Assembly (NCBI RefSeq): GCF_008014645.1
Contig: NZ_VOWY01000011.1
Location: 1 to 62,226, forward strand
Direction of reading: 5' to 3'
DNA: 62,226 nucleotides
Origin: Collinsella sp. BA40
GTDB taxonomy: Bacteria > Actinomycetota > Coriobacteriia > Coriobacteriales > Coriobacteriaceae
A program made the position numbers and the translations under genes. Shown piece after piece: positions 1-7,512 of the stretch (its first letter is position 1; every line of letters starts with the position of its first letter). A model generated the notes under the pieces. It ran no database searches, was not told where the DNA came from, and was given only the letters and a program-made list of their open reading frames with translations.

Positions 1-24
1 GGTGGACGGCACTTCGGTGCATGG

Positions 25-66
25 AAGGGGTCCTCCCGCGGGGGAGGGCCCCTTCCTTCGTTTCTT
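25..66 (+). terminator. Intrinsic terminator of a gene left of the window
   Basis: Perfect 13-bp stem (25-37 with 42-54) with a GCGG loop, followed by a T-rich stretch. It ends transcription of a gene that lies outside the window and separates it from acpS. Confidence 0.75.
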
Positions 67-73
67 ATGACTT

Positions 74-103
74 TTCAGCGCTCGTCCTCCTACGGGATAC
101 AAT
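74..103 (+). promoter_or_regulatory. Possible promoter of the acpS cluster
   Basis: TACAAT at 98-103 is a good -10 match. A weak -35-like TTCAGC at 74-79 lies 18 bp upstream. It sits between the terminator at 25-66 and acpS, where a promoter is expected. The -35 is poor, so the call rests mainly on the -10 and the position. Confidence 0.35.
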
Positions 104-133
104 AGACATCCTGATAGTGTTTTGGAGGTACCT

Positions 134-643
134 ATGGGCGCTACGAGCATTGGGGTCGATATCGTCGATATATCCCGCATGGAGCGGGTCCTTGAGCGCA
201 CGCCGTCTTTCGCAGAGCGCGTGTTCACGGAGGAGGAGCGTGCGTATTGCGACGCTTCCACGCGTCCCGCCGCTCATTACGCTTGTCGGTTTGCAGCCCG
301 TGAGGCGGTTCTCAAGGCGCTCGGCACGGGATTTTCCCAGGGCGTGGGACGCAAGGATGTGTCCGTGTGCAGGGATGAGTCGGGGAAACCCCAGGCCGTG
401 CTTTCGGGTCGTGCGCTTGAAATCGCCACGTCTATGGGTATTCTTGAAATCGCTCTTTCGCTCTCCTTTACGTCGGATGTCGCTGTTGCCAACGCTATGA
501 CAATCACGGCCGATGCCCGTCCTAAGCAAAAAGAGGACAAGGAAAGCGAGAAGCAGCGGATCGCCCGCTCGTTTCGTGAGGCGCGTTCCGTATTGGACGA
601 ACTTGAACGCGTCCAGCTTGATGAATTGAACCTGGAAGCGTAG
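134..643 (+). CDS. acpS: Holo-[acyl-carrier-protein] synthase
   Basis: Transfers 4'-phosphopantetheine from CoA to apo-ACP, activating fatty-acid synthesis in the cytoplasm. The N-terminal GVDIVDISRMERV holds the Mg-binding Asp, and FAAREAVLKALGTGF holds the conserved Glu and Lys. The ATG at 134 is chosen because GGAGG ends 5 bases before it; an in-frame TTG at 122 has no ribosome site. The protein is 169 aa against about 125 for typical AcpS. The extra 45 C-terminal residues are Lys/Glu/Arg-rich and probably helical, and no function for them can be read. nnr and alr follow in the same orientation with short gaps, so an operon is likely. Confidence 0.93.
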   Translation: MGATSIGVDIVDISRMERVLERTPSFAERVFTEEERAYCDASTRPAAHYACRFAAREAVLKALGTGFSQGVGRKDVSVCRDESGKPQAVLSGRALEIATSMGILEIALSLSFTSDVAVANAMTITADARPKQKEDKESEKQRIARSFREARSVLDELERVQLDELNLEA

Positions 644-665
644 AAGTAGACAAAAGGGGATTGCG

Positions 666-2279
666 ATGCGTCCTGTTCTGGGCACCGATGAAATTGCACG
701 TCTTGAGGACATTATTGAAAAAGAGGGCACGTCTCGCGCAGAACTGCTCGAGCTAGCCGGCGAATTCGTGGCGGGCATCGTGTGGGATATGCATCCCAGC
801 CGCGTGCTCGTGGTGAACGGATTTGGCAACAACGGCGGTGACGGCTGGGTCGCTGCCGATATTCTGCAGCAGAAGGGCGTTCAGGTGGACGTCGTCTCGC
901 CTGTCGAGCCCGATGAGATACCCAGCGCGCTTGCGCGTCATGTTGCTCGTCGCACTGCTGGGCGCGATGTCACCGTGCACGTGGGTCCGTCTCGCGATGA
1001 GCTTATCGAGCTCGCGCGCGAAGCCGATGTCGTCATCGACGGCATTTTGGGAACGGGTTTCCACGGCTCCCTGCGTGCTCCGTTTTCTATTTGGATCCCG
1101 GCGCTGAACGAATCGGGTTCTCGAATCGTCTCCATCGATGTGCCGTCGGGCCTTGATTCCCAGACGGGTCACGTCGTTGAGGCATGTGTTCGCGCTGATG
1201 TGACGGCTACGATGCTTGCGCCTAAGATCGGCCTGTATAGCGGAGACGGTCCCGAGTACGGCGGCGAGCTTATCTGCGGCGAGCTGTACGACGATATCGA
1301 TGAAGTAATAGGCGACGTGGACCATGCTGCCGAGATAGTCGAGGCTGTTGACCTGGTCGACTATTTTACCGAGCTGCCCTCTAACGTGAACAAGTACTCG
1401 CGTGGTTCCGTTTTGGTGGTTGCCGGCTCCGCTATGTATCCCGGCGCTGCCATGATGGCTGCGAAGGCCGCCGCTCGTGCAGGCTCTGGCTACGTGACCG
1501 TCGCCGCACCTGACGCGTGCGCGAATCTAATTCGCATGGCGCTTCCGTCGGTGCCCGTGATCGGTATTCCGTCAGACTCGCGTGGCTGTTTTGGCGCGGC
1601 GGCGCGTTCCGTTATCTGCGAGATCGCCGAGAAGTACGATTGCGTGCTATGCGGTCCCGGAATGACCACCGCTTCGGGCTGCATGAAGGTCGTTACCGGA
1701 CTGCTCGAGCAGGACGTTCCCTTGATCTTGGATGCCGATGCATTGAACTGCCTGTCGCGTGCGAGCATCGATGGCGTCGACACCAATCCCGACTTGTATC
1801 GTCGCGAGTCGGCGTTGATCTTGACCCCTCATTATCGAGAGCTGTCGCGTCTGGTCGATTGCGACGATATCGCCGACATGGGCGCTGCCATCGATGCCGC
1901 CCAGCGCATCGTGTGGGCCGCGGGGTCTGATAACCTCGTGGTCGTGGCGAAGGGGCCTTCCACCGCGATTGTCGGCGTCGAGTCTGTTTACGTACCCATG
2001 TCGGGTCCCGCTTCGCTCGCTACCGCTGGATCTGGCGACGTGCTCGCCGGCATCCTGGCGGGAACCGTTGCGGCCTCGCATGGGAATGTGGACGACTGGG
2101 GGCTGCTTACCTCGTATGCGGTCGCGATCCATTCGTATACGGGATATGCCGCCGCGGAGGCCATGGGCTCGCGTAGCGTGATAGCTACGGATCTGGTCGA
2201 CCTGGTTGGCAGCGCGATGCAACTGGTCGAAGACGAGGCGTATCGCGAGGTGCGCCAGGCAGCGGAAAAGGGTGAGTGA
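666..2279 (+). CDS. nnr: Bifunctional NAD(P)H-hydrate epimerase / ADP-dependent dehydratase
   Basis: Repairs hydrated NADH and NADPH. Residues 1-215 are a YjeF_N epimerase domain, with NGFGNNGGDGWVAADIL as the signature loop. Residues 235-510 are a ribokinase-like dehydratase domain with SVLVVAGSAMYPGAA, the Asp-Ala-Asp of PLILDADALN, LTPHYRELSRL and the catalytic ATAGSGDVLAGI. At 537 aa it has the usual fused length. AAAAGGGGA at 652-660 precedes the ATG. Its stop lies 2 bases before the alr ATG chosen here, so the two are probably translationally coupled. Confidence 0.95.
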   Translation: MRPVLGTDEIARLEDIIEKEGTSRAELLELAGEFVAGIVWDMHPSRVLVVNGFGNNGGDGWVAADILQQKGVQVDVVSPVEPDEIPSALARHVARRTAGRDVTVHVGPSRDELIELAREADVVIDGILGTGFHGSLRAPFSIWIPALNESGSRIVSIDVPSGLDSQTGHVVEACVRADVTATMLAPKIGLYSGDGPEYGGELICGELYDDIDEVIGDVDHAAEIVEAVDLVDYFTELPSNVNKYSRGSVLVVAGSAMYPGAAMMAAKAAARAGSGYVTVAAPDACANLIRMALPSVPVIGIPSDSRGCFGAAARSVICEIAEKYDCVLCGPGMTTASGCMKVVTGLLEQDVPLILDADALNCLSRASIDGVDTNPDLYRRESALILTPHYRELSRLVDCDDIADMGAAIDAAQRIVWAAGSDNLVVVAKGPSTAIVGVESVYVPMSGPASLATAGSGDVLAGILAGTVAASHGNVDDWGLLTSYAVAIHSYTGYAAAEAMGSRSVIATDLVDLVGSAMQLVEDEAYREVRQAAEKGE

Positions 2280-2281
2280 AG

Positions 2282-3433
2282 ATGGCGTTGAGCAAGGAGC
2301 CTGCGACACGTTGGGCGTGGGTCGAGATCGACCAGGGTGCGTTGAGGCGCAATGTTCGGGCGTTTAAGAACCTGCTTGCGCCCGGTCAGCGCCTGTGTTG
2401 CGTGGTGAAGGCCGACGCCTACGGCCATGGCGCCCCTCAGTGCGCCAAGATCATGCAAGCCGCCGGCGCCGACATGTTTGCCGTTGCCACGCTCGATGAA
2501 GGCATACAGCTGCGTCAGAGCGGCGTGAAGATCCCCATCCTCATGTTGAGCGAGCCGCCTGCCAGCTCGGTGGACCTGCTGCTGCAATACGACATCATGC
2601 CTTCGTTGTATACCGCTGAGTTCGCGTTGGCCTATGGCGAACGCGCAGTCGAGCTCGGCGTGGTTGGCCGCTACCATATGGCCATCGAGACCGGTATGAA
2701 CCGCATCGGCGTCCACTATGCCGACGTGCTTGAGTTCCGTCGTAGCATCGACTTCCATCGAGGTATCGAGTGCGACGGCGTATTCACGCATTTTGCCACC
2801 GCGGATGATCCCGATAGCTGGGAGTACAGCCTGCAGCGGAGGCGTTTCAGGGAAGCCGTCCAGGCGATGAAGGACGCCGATTGCGAATGCGGTATCGTGC
2901 ATTGCGATAACACCCCGGCGTCGATCTTGGACCCCGCTACGCATTTCGATATGATTCGCGCGGGCATCGGGCTGTACGGCTTGCAGCCCTGCGAGCGCAC
3001 CGCACCGATATTCCCGCTCGATCCCGTGATGAGCGTGCGCGCACGCATCACGCGTGTGACGCACCCGGCCATGGGCGAGGGCGTCGGCTATGGCTTCACC
3101 TTCCGCGTGCCCCGTGCAAACGTGCAGATCTGCACGTTGCCCATCGGATACGCCGACGGTCTTGCGCGCGTGCTCTCCAACCGCATGGAGGTGCTTTATA
3201 AGGGTCGTCGCTTGCGCCAGGTGGGCAACATCTGCATGGACCAATGCATGGTCGCCATTCAGCAGATGACCGCGCAGCCGGTCGAGGACGCCGAGATCGG
3301 TGAGCTGGTTACCATCGTCGGTCGCGACGGCGATGCGGTTATCACGATGGACGAGATGGCCGCGTTGCGCGGGACCATCAACTACGAGGTCGCGTGCGGC
3401 TTCGGTATGCGTTTGAAAAAGGTATACCTTTAG
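2282..3433 (+). CDS. alr: Alanine racemase
   Basis: PLP-dependent interconversion of L- and D-alanine, supplying D-Ala for peptidoglycan. VVKADAYGHG carries the Schiff-base Lys (residue 43 from this start). GVGYGFTF carries the catalytic Tyr, and GNICMDQC is the conserved C-terminal motif. Length is 383 aa. I start at ATG 2282; an in-frame GTG at 2276 sits too close to the AAAAGGG ribosome site. It is the last of the acpS-nnr-alr group and is followed 7 bases later by the uracil-DNA glycosylase. Confidence 0.95.
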   Translation: MALSKEPATRWAWVEIDQGALRRNVRAFKNLLAPGQRLCCVVKADAYGHGAPQCAKIMQAAGADMFAVATLDEGIQLRQSGVKIPILMLSEPPASSVDLLLQYDIMPSLYTAEFALAYGERAVELGVVGRYHMAIETGMNRIGVHYADVLEFRRSIDFHRGIECDGVFTHFATADDPDSWEYSLQRRRFREAVQAMKDADCECGIVHCDNTPASILDPATHFDMIRAGIGLYGLQPCERTAPIFPLDPVMSVRARITRVTHPAMGEGVGYGFTFRVPRANVQICTLPIGYADGLARVLSNRMEVLYKGRRLRQVGNICMDQCMVAIQQMTAQPVEDAEIGELVTIVGRDGDAVITMDEMAALRGTINYEVACGFGMRLKKVYL

Positions 3434-3440
3434 GAGTTCT

Positions 3441-4097
3441 ATGGGTGTAATGCACATTCCCGGCCACGAGCACCAGGGGCCGCGCGAGGTCTCGCTCGAC
3501 GAGGTCCGTTCGGTCTTGGGGGATTGCCGACGGTGTCCGCTGTTCGAGACGCGCGGCAACATCGTGTTCGGTACGGGCAATCCCCGGGCGCGCGTGCTGG
3601 TCGTGGGTGAAGCGCCGGGCAAGAACGAGGATGAGCAGGGCGAGCCGTTCGTAGGGCGCGCAGGCGCGAACCTTAACGGCGTGCTGGCGCTCGCGGGTCT
3701 CGAGCGCTCGGATGTCTACATCGCCAACGTGCTGAAATGCCGTCCGCCGGCGAATCGCAATCCCAAGGCCGACGAGGTGCTGGCCTGTTCGCCGTATCTG
3801 CGCGAGCAGATTCGAAGCATCTGGCCGGATATCATCGTGACCCTGGGCAATCCAGCGACGCATTTCATCTTGAAGACGGAGATCGGCATCACGAAGCTGC
3901 GCGGTCGTTTTCATCAGATGGGGCATTTCCTGGTGATGCCCACGCTGCATCCGGCGGCGGCGCTGCGCAATCCAGCATGGCAGAGGCTGCTGGAAGAGGA
4001 TTTTAAGATGCTCGGTGAATACCTGGCCGAACATCCGTCGCGCGCAACCGGCGAGGCCGCGGGGCATTCGGACGCCCTGCCGCGTTTGGAGGACTAG
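3441..4097 (+). CDS. Type-4 (Fe-S) uracil-DNA glycosylase
   Basis: Removes uracil from DNA in base-excision repair. VVGEAPGKNEDEQGEPFVG and AGANLNGVL match the family-4 active site, and TLHPAAALR is the C-terminal motif. Four cysteines fit the 4Fe-4S cluster: CRRC near residue 30, then KCRPP and VLACS near residues 100 and 115. Length 218 aa is typical. AGGAG lies 5 bases before the ATG. It sits between alr and tsaE with almost no spacing, so it is probably co-transcribed with both. Confidence 0.9.
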   Translation: MGVMHIPGHEHQGPREVSLDEVRSVLGDCRRCPLFETRGNIVFGTGNPRARVLVVGEAPGKNEDEQGEPFVGRAGANLNGVLALAGLERSDVYIANVLKCRPPANRNPKADEVLACSPYLREQIRSIWPDIIVTLGNPATHFILKTEIGITKLRGRFHQMGHFLVMPTLHPAAALRNPAWQRLLEEDFKMLGEYLAEHPSRATGEAAGHSDALPRLED

Positions 4098-4099
4098 CC

Positions 4100-4600
4100 A
4101 TGGCGTTGAAGCGTAAGGCGGCGGGCCGGTATGAGAGCGCGGCCGTCGAGGACACGGTGCGTTTCGGCGAGCTGTGCGCGGGCGCGTTGCAGGACGGCGA
4201 CGTGCTCATCTTGACCGGCGGCCTGGGGGTGGGCAAGACCCACTTCACCAAGGGCGTGTCGCACGGCCTGGGCGACGAGCATCCGGTGACGAGCCCCACA
4301 TTCGCCCTCATGTCGGTGCACGACGGGGGCAGGATCCCGCTCTTCCATTTCGACCTGTATCGCCTCGAGCACGCATTCGAGCTGGAGGATACGGGCATCT
4401 TCGACGTGTTGGGCTACGAAGGGGCATGCCTGTTGGAATGGGGAGAGCAGTTCCAAGACGAACTGTGCGACGAATTCTTAACGGTGAAGATCGAGCGCCG
4501 GGGCGATAACGGCCGCGAAATCGCGCTCGAGCCGCAGGGTCCGCGCGCTGCGGAGCTCGCGGCGGCGATCGATGCGGCGGTGCTGGCGGCGTGCGCATAG
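4100..4600 (+). CDS. tsaE: tRNA threonylcarbamoyladenosine biosynthesis ATPase TsaE
   Basis: ATPase that drives the TsaB-TsaD complex in making t6A37 of ANN-decoding tRNAs. The Walker A GGLGVGKTHFTKG lies near residues 40-52. FHFDLYRLEH and CLLEWGEQF are the conserved TsaE motifs. Length 166 aa is normal. It starts 2 bases after the glycosylase stop. Its partners TsaB and TsaD are encoded by the next gene as one polypeptide, which supports the assignment. Confidence 0.93.
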   Translation: MALKRKAAGRYESAAVEDTVRFGELCAGALQDGDVLILTGGLGVGKTHFTKGVSHGLGDEHPVTSPTFALMSVHDGGRIPLFHFDLYRLEHAFELEDTGIFDVLGYEGACLLEWGEQFQDELCDEFLTVKIERRGDNGREIALEPQGPRAAELAAAIDAAVLAACA

Positions 4601-4689
4601 CGTGCCGCGAGGTGCGGTGAGCGCGCGGGTGCGCGCAGGTACTGATAATCGATGCGGTGAATGCCGCGTATGGGATACGGATGTTCGAC

Positions 4690-7089
4690 ATGCTTGTTGT
4701 TGCCCTTGATACCTCGACCGATATGCTCGCGTGCGCGGTCGCCGCGTGGACGCCGGGCCGCGATGGCGCCCGCGCCGACGTGGAGCTGCTGGCGTCGCGC
4801 GACCACCTGTGCCGCCGGCGAGCGAACGTCGAGCTGGTGGGCACGGTGCAGACCGCGCTCGAGGACGCGGGCAAACATGTTTCGGATGTGGACGCGTTCC
4901 TGGTGGGCCGCGGTCCCGGTTCGTTTACCGGCGTGCGCATCGGTATCTCGACGGCCAAGGGCCTGGCGCGCGGCGCCAATGTTGCGCTGCAGGGCGTCTC
5001 GACGCTGGACGCATGCGCCTGGACAGCGTGGCGCGCCGGCGTGCGCGGCTTGGTGGGCGTTGCAGGCGATGCGATGCGCGGCGAGGTATATCCGGCGCTC
5101 TATGCGGTCGAGGACGAGGGTCCGCGCCGCCTGTTCGAACGCGAGCGCGTGGTGAAGGCCGCTGCGGCGGTTGAGGAGTGGGCGGACCGAGCCGATCGCG
5201 GTGAATTACAGCTTACTGGTGACGGACTGGTGCGTTATGGCAGGCTGTTCGAGGAGGCGGGCCTGATGGCGCGCGCCCTGCCGCGCGAGCTGTGGTGGCC
5301 GTCGGGCGAGGGCTTGCTGCTGGCTGCGGCGGACACCGGCATCGGCGGGGGCGTGGAGGCAGGCGACCCCGCGCTGGTATTACCCATTTACACGCGCCTG
5401 TCGGACGCCGAGGAAAACGAGCGCAAGCGTCTGGGCCTGGCGCAGAGCGCCACGAGCGAGGTGACGGGCGTGGCCGACGAGCTCGCCGGGCGTCATCTGC
5501 AGCTGCGCCCCATGGGTTCGGCCGATGTGGAAGCGGCAGCGGCATTGGATGATGCGTGCTTTGCCGATGCGAACCATGCGCCGTGGTCGGCCCAGCTGTT
5601 CTTGTCCGAGCTTTCCGACGATGTGGCAGCGCCTCGATCATGGTGGGTGGCGCATGACAACGGCCAGATCGTGGGCCTGGCGGGCGGCATGGTCGTGGAC
5701 ACCGATGTGCAGATCCTCGACGTGGCGGTGGCTCCCGAGCGCCGTCGCGAGGGTATCGCGCGCAAGCTGCTGTCCCATGTGAGCTATGACGCGCAGATGC
5801 TTGGCTGCACGAGCGCCTCGCTCGAGGTGGAGGCCGGCAACGAGGGCGCTATCGCGCTCTATGAGGCGCTAGGCTTCGAGCGCTGCGGCCTGCGCCGCGG
5901 CTATTACGGTCCCGGTGCCGATGCTTGCGTGATGGTTGCGCAGCTGCCGCTCGTGCTGCCGGTCGATGCCGCATCGCCCGAGCCCACGGCCGCCGCTGCG
6001 CGCACCTGGCCGCTGTCCGCGTCCGCGCGCACGCCCGAGGAGCGCGAGCGCATAGCCGCGCGCGAGCTGGTGTTGGCTATCGAGAGCTCGTGCGACGAGA
6101 CGGCGGTGGCCGTCATCGACGTCGACGGCGCGCTTTTGGCCAACCAGGTTTCCACGCAGATCGATTTTCACGCCCGTTTCGGCGGCGTGGTGCCCGAGAT
6201 CGCCTCGCGCAAGCACGTCGAGGTCATGGTGGGTGTGGTGGACGCCGCGCTCGAGGAAGCCGCGGCCTCGTTGGGGCTCGCCGATCCGATTGCGCCGTCC
6301 GAGCTCGCCTGCGTGGGCGTCACGCAGGGACCCGGGTTGGTGGGCGCGCTCGTAGTGGGCGTCGCCTTTGCCAAGGGCTTCGCATTCGCCGCGCAAAAGC
6401 CGCTGGTGGCCGTGAACCATCTGGAAGGGCATCTGTTCGCCAACAAGCTCACCACGCCCGATCTGGAGCCGCCCTTCATCTTCACGCTGGTGTCCGGCGG
6501 TCACACGATGCTCGTGCACGTGCGCGCCTGGGGCGATTACGAGGTACTGGGCGAAACGCTCGACGACGCGGTGGGCGAGGCGTTCGACAAGGTTGCCAAG
6601 GCGCTGGGGTTAGGGTATCCCGGTGGCCCCATCATCTCGCGTCTGGCCGAGACCGGCGATCCCAAGGCCATCGACTTCCCACGCGCCCTCAACAGCCGCG
6701 GCGACTACCGTTTTTCGCTTTCCGGGCTTAAGACCGCGGTGACGCTGTACATCGAGAACGAGGCGAAGGCGGGCCGCGCGCTGCATCTGCCCGATTTGGC
6801 TGCCTCCTTCGAAGCGGCCGTCTTCGACGTGCAGTACAAGAAGGCGAAGAACGCGCTGCGCGAGACCGGTGCCAAGGAGTACTGCATCGGCGGCGGCGTG
6901 GCTGCCAATCCGCATCTGCGCCGCATGATGATCGAGAAGCTCTCGCGCCAGGGGATCCGCGTGACGGTACCGCCTACCAATGCGTGCACCGACAACGCCG
7001 CGATGATCGCCGTAGTGGCCCGCGAGCGCTATCTGCGTGGCGAGTTCGCGGAGCTCGACATCGACGCCGACCCGAATATGACGCTGTAA
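4690..7089 (+). CDS. tsaB-rimI-tsaD: TsaB-RimI-TsaD three-domain fusion
   Basis: One 799-aa protein carries three activities. Residues 1-235 are TsaB (begins MLVVALDTSTDML; GPGSFTGVRIG). Residues 269-417 are a GNAT acetyltransferase of the RimI type (VAVAPERRREGIARKLL is the acetyl-CoA loop; EGAIALYEALGF). Residues 458-799 are TsaD (LAIESSCDETA; metal-binding His 577 and 581 in NHLEGHLFAN; LVSGGHTMLV). TsaB and TsaD with upstream TsaE make t6A37; RimI acetylates ribosomal protein N-termini. The TsaB-TsaD heterodimer must here form between domains of the same or neighbouring chains. The start could instead be ATG 4681, 9 bases upstream with GGGA before it; 4690 matches where TsaB proteins normally begin. 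No frameshift or internal stop is seen, so the fusion is genuine in this sequence. Confidence 0.93.
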   Translation: MLVVALDTSTDMLACAVAAWTPGRDGARADVELLASRDHLCRRRANVELVGTVQTALEDAGKHVSDVDAFLVGRGPGSFTGVRIGISTAKGLARGANVALQGVSTLDACAWTAWRAGVRGLVGVAGDAMRGEVYPALYAVEDEGPRRLFERERVVKAAAAVEEWADRADRGELQLTGDGLVRYGRLFEEAGLMARALPRELWWPSGEGLLLAAADTGIGGGVEAGDPALVLPIYTRLSDAEENERKRLGLAQSATSEVTGVADELAGRHLQLRPMGSADVEAAAALDDACFADANHAPWSAQLFLSELSDDVAAPRSWWVAHDNGQIVGLAGGMVVDTDVQILDVAVAPERRREGIARKLLSHVSYDAQMLGCTSASLEVEAGNEGAIALYEALGFERCGLRRGYYGPGADACVMVAQLPLVLPVDAASPEPTAAAARTWPLSASARTPEERERIAARELVLAIESSCDETAVAVIDVDGALLANQVSTQIDFHARFGGVVPEIASRKHVEVMVGVVDAALEEAAASLGLADPIAPSELACVGVTQGPGLVGALVVGVAFAKGFAFAAQKPLVAVNHLEGHLFANKLTTPDLEPPFIFTLVSGGHTMLVHVRAWGDYEVLGETLDDAVGEAFDKVAKALGLGYPGGPIISRLAETGDPKAIDFPRALNSRGDYRFSLSGLKTAVTLYIENEAKAGRALHLPDLAASFEAAVFDVQYKKAKNALRETGAKEYCIGGGVAANPHLRRMMIEKLSRQGIRVTVPPTNACTDNAAMIAVVARERYLRGEFAELDIDADPNMTL

Positions 7090-7249
7090 CGTTCGGTCGA
7101 ACCGCCTGTTTGCGCGCCCTGCGCGCGCCCGGAGCGTCCGCGCATCGGGCGCGCACGGGGCGTTGTTGTGGCGCGCGTAGGCGCGCGACGCCCGGTATTC
7201 AAGAGCGGCTGAGGCATCGAAACAAAGAGGAAACCTGAAAGACCCAGCA

Positions 7250-7278
7250 TTGACACTATCTCAATAAAGCGCAATACT
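7250..7278 (+). promoter_or_regulatory. Sigma-70 type promoter of the cstA leader
   Basis: TTGACA at 7250-7255, exactly 17 bp, then AATACT at 7273-7278. This is the best promoter match seen in the window. Transcription from about 7285 gives a roughly 228-nt leader before cstA that contains the 13-codon ORF and an intrinsic terminator. Confidence 0.7.
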
Positions 7279-7342
7279 TCCGTTCGTCAACGTTTTCAGA
7301 TGGGGCGCGAGCTTCCATCGCGATTGCAGAGGGTTTTGAGCC

Positions 7343-7384
7343 ATGAATCAGCGCCAGCTATCCATTATTTGCATTATGAGCTAG
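7343..7384 (+). CDS. Putative 13-aa leader peptide upstream of cstA
   Basis: ATG at 7343 with AGAGGG about 9 bases upstream encodes MNQRQLSIICIMS and stops at TAG 7382-7384. It is too short to be a working enzyme and lies between a consensus promoter and a terminator ahead of cstA, so a regulatory role is likely. Codons 8-12 are Ile-Ile-Cys-Ile-Met, which could make translation sensitive to charged tRNA-Ile or could stall the ribosome. Both are inference. Confidence 0.45.
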   Translation: MNQRQLSIICIMS

Positions 7385-7441
7385 CACGGGTTGCGCTGAT
7401 CACGCCGCTCGTGCTTTTCGCACGGGCGGCTGATACCGAGA

Positions 7442-7479
7442 CGAGGGCCGTCGAGAAGGATCGACGGCCCTCGTTTTTT
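7442..7479 (+). terminator. Intrinsic terminator inside the cstA leader
   Basis: Perfect 13-bp stem (7442-7454 with 7461-7473), 6-nt loop and six Ts. It ends 33 bases before the cstA ATG and after the promoter at 7250-7278, so it must be read through for cstA to be made. Confidence 0.8.
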
Positions 7480-7512
7480 ATGGCTTGCAAGTTTTCGGGG
7501 GAGAGGAGAGAT

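Larger units (their letters stand above)
7279..7512 (+). promoter_or_regulatory. Structured cstA leader RNA (candidate attenuator)
   Basis: Between promoter and cstA lie a short ORF (7343-7384), then GCACGGG (7385-7391 region), GCTCGTGC, TTTTC and GCACGGGC (about 7407-7427), which can form mutually exclusive pairings, and finally a strong terminator at 7442-7479. The order promoter, leader peptide, competing stems, terminator, gene is the layout of transcription attenuation. The remaining upstream part, 7090-7249, is G+C rich with no gene. Confidence 0.5.

Noticed and set aside
1988-3622. 544-codon minus-strand ORF opposite nnr/alr/udg
   Set aside because: It is a mirror frame of strongly supported genes, with no ribosome site and no recognisable motifs. 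Such shadows are common in G+C-rich DNA.
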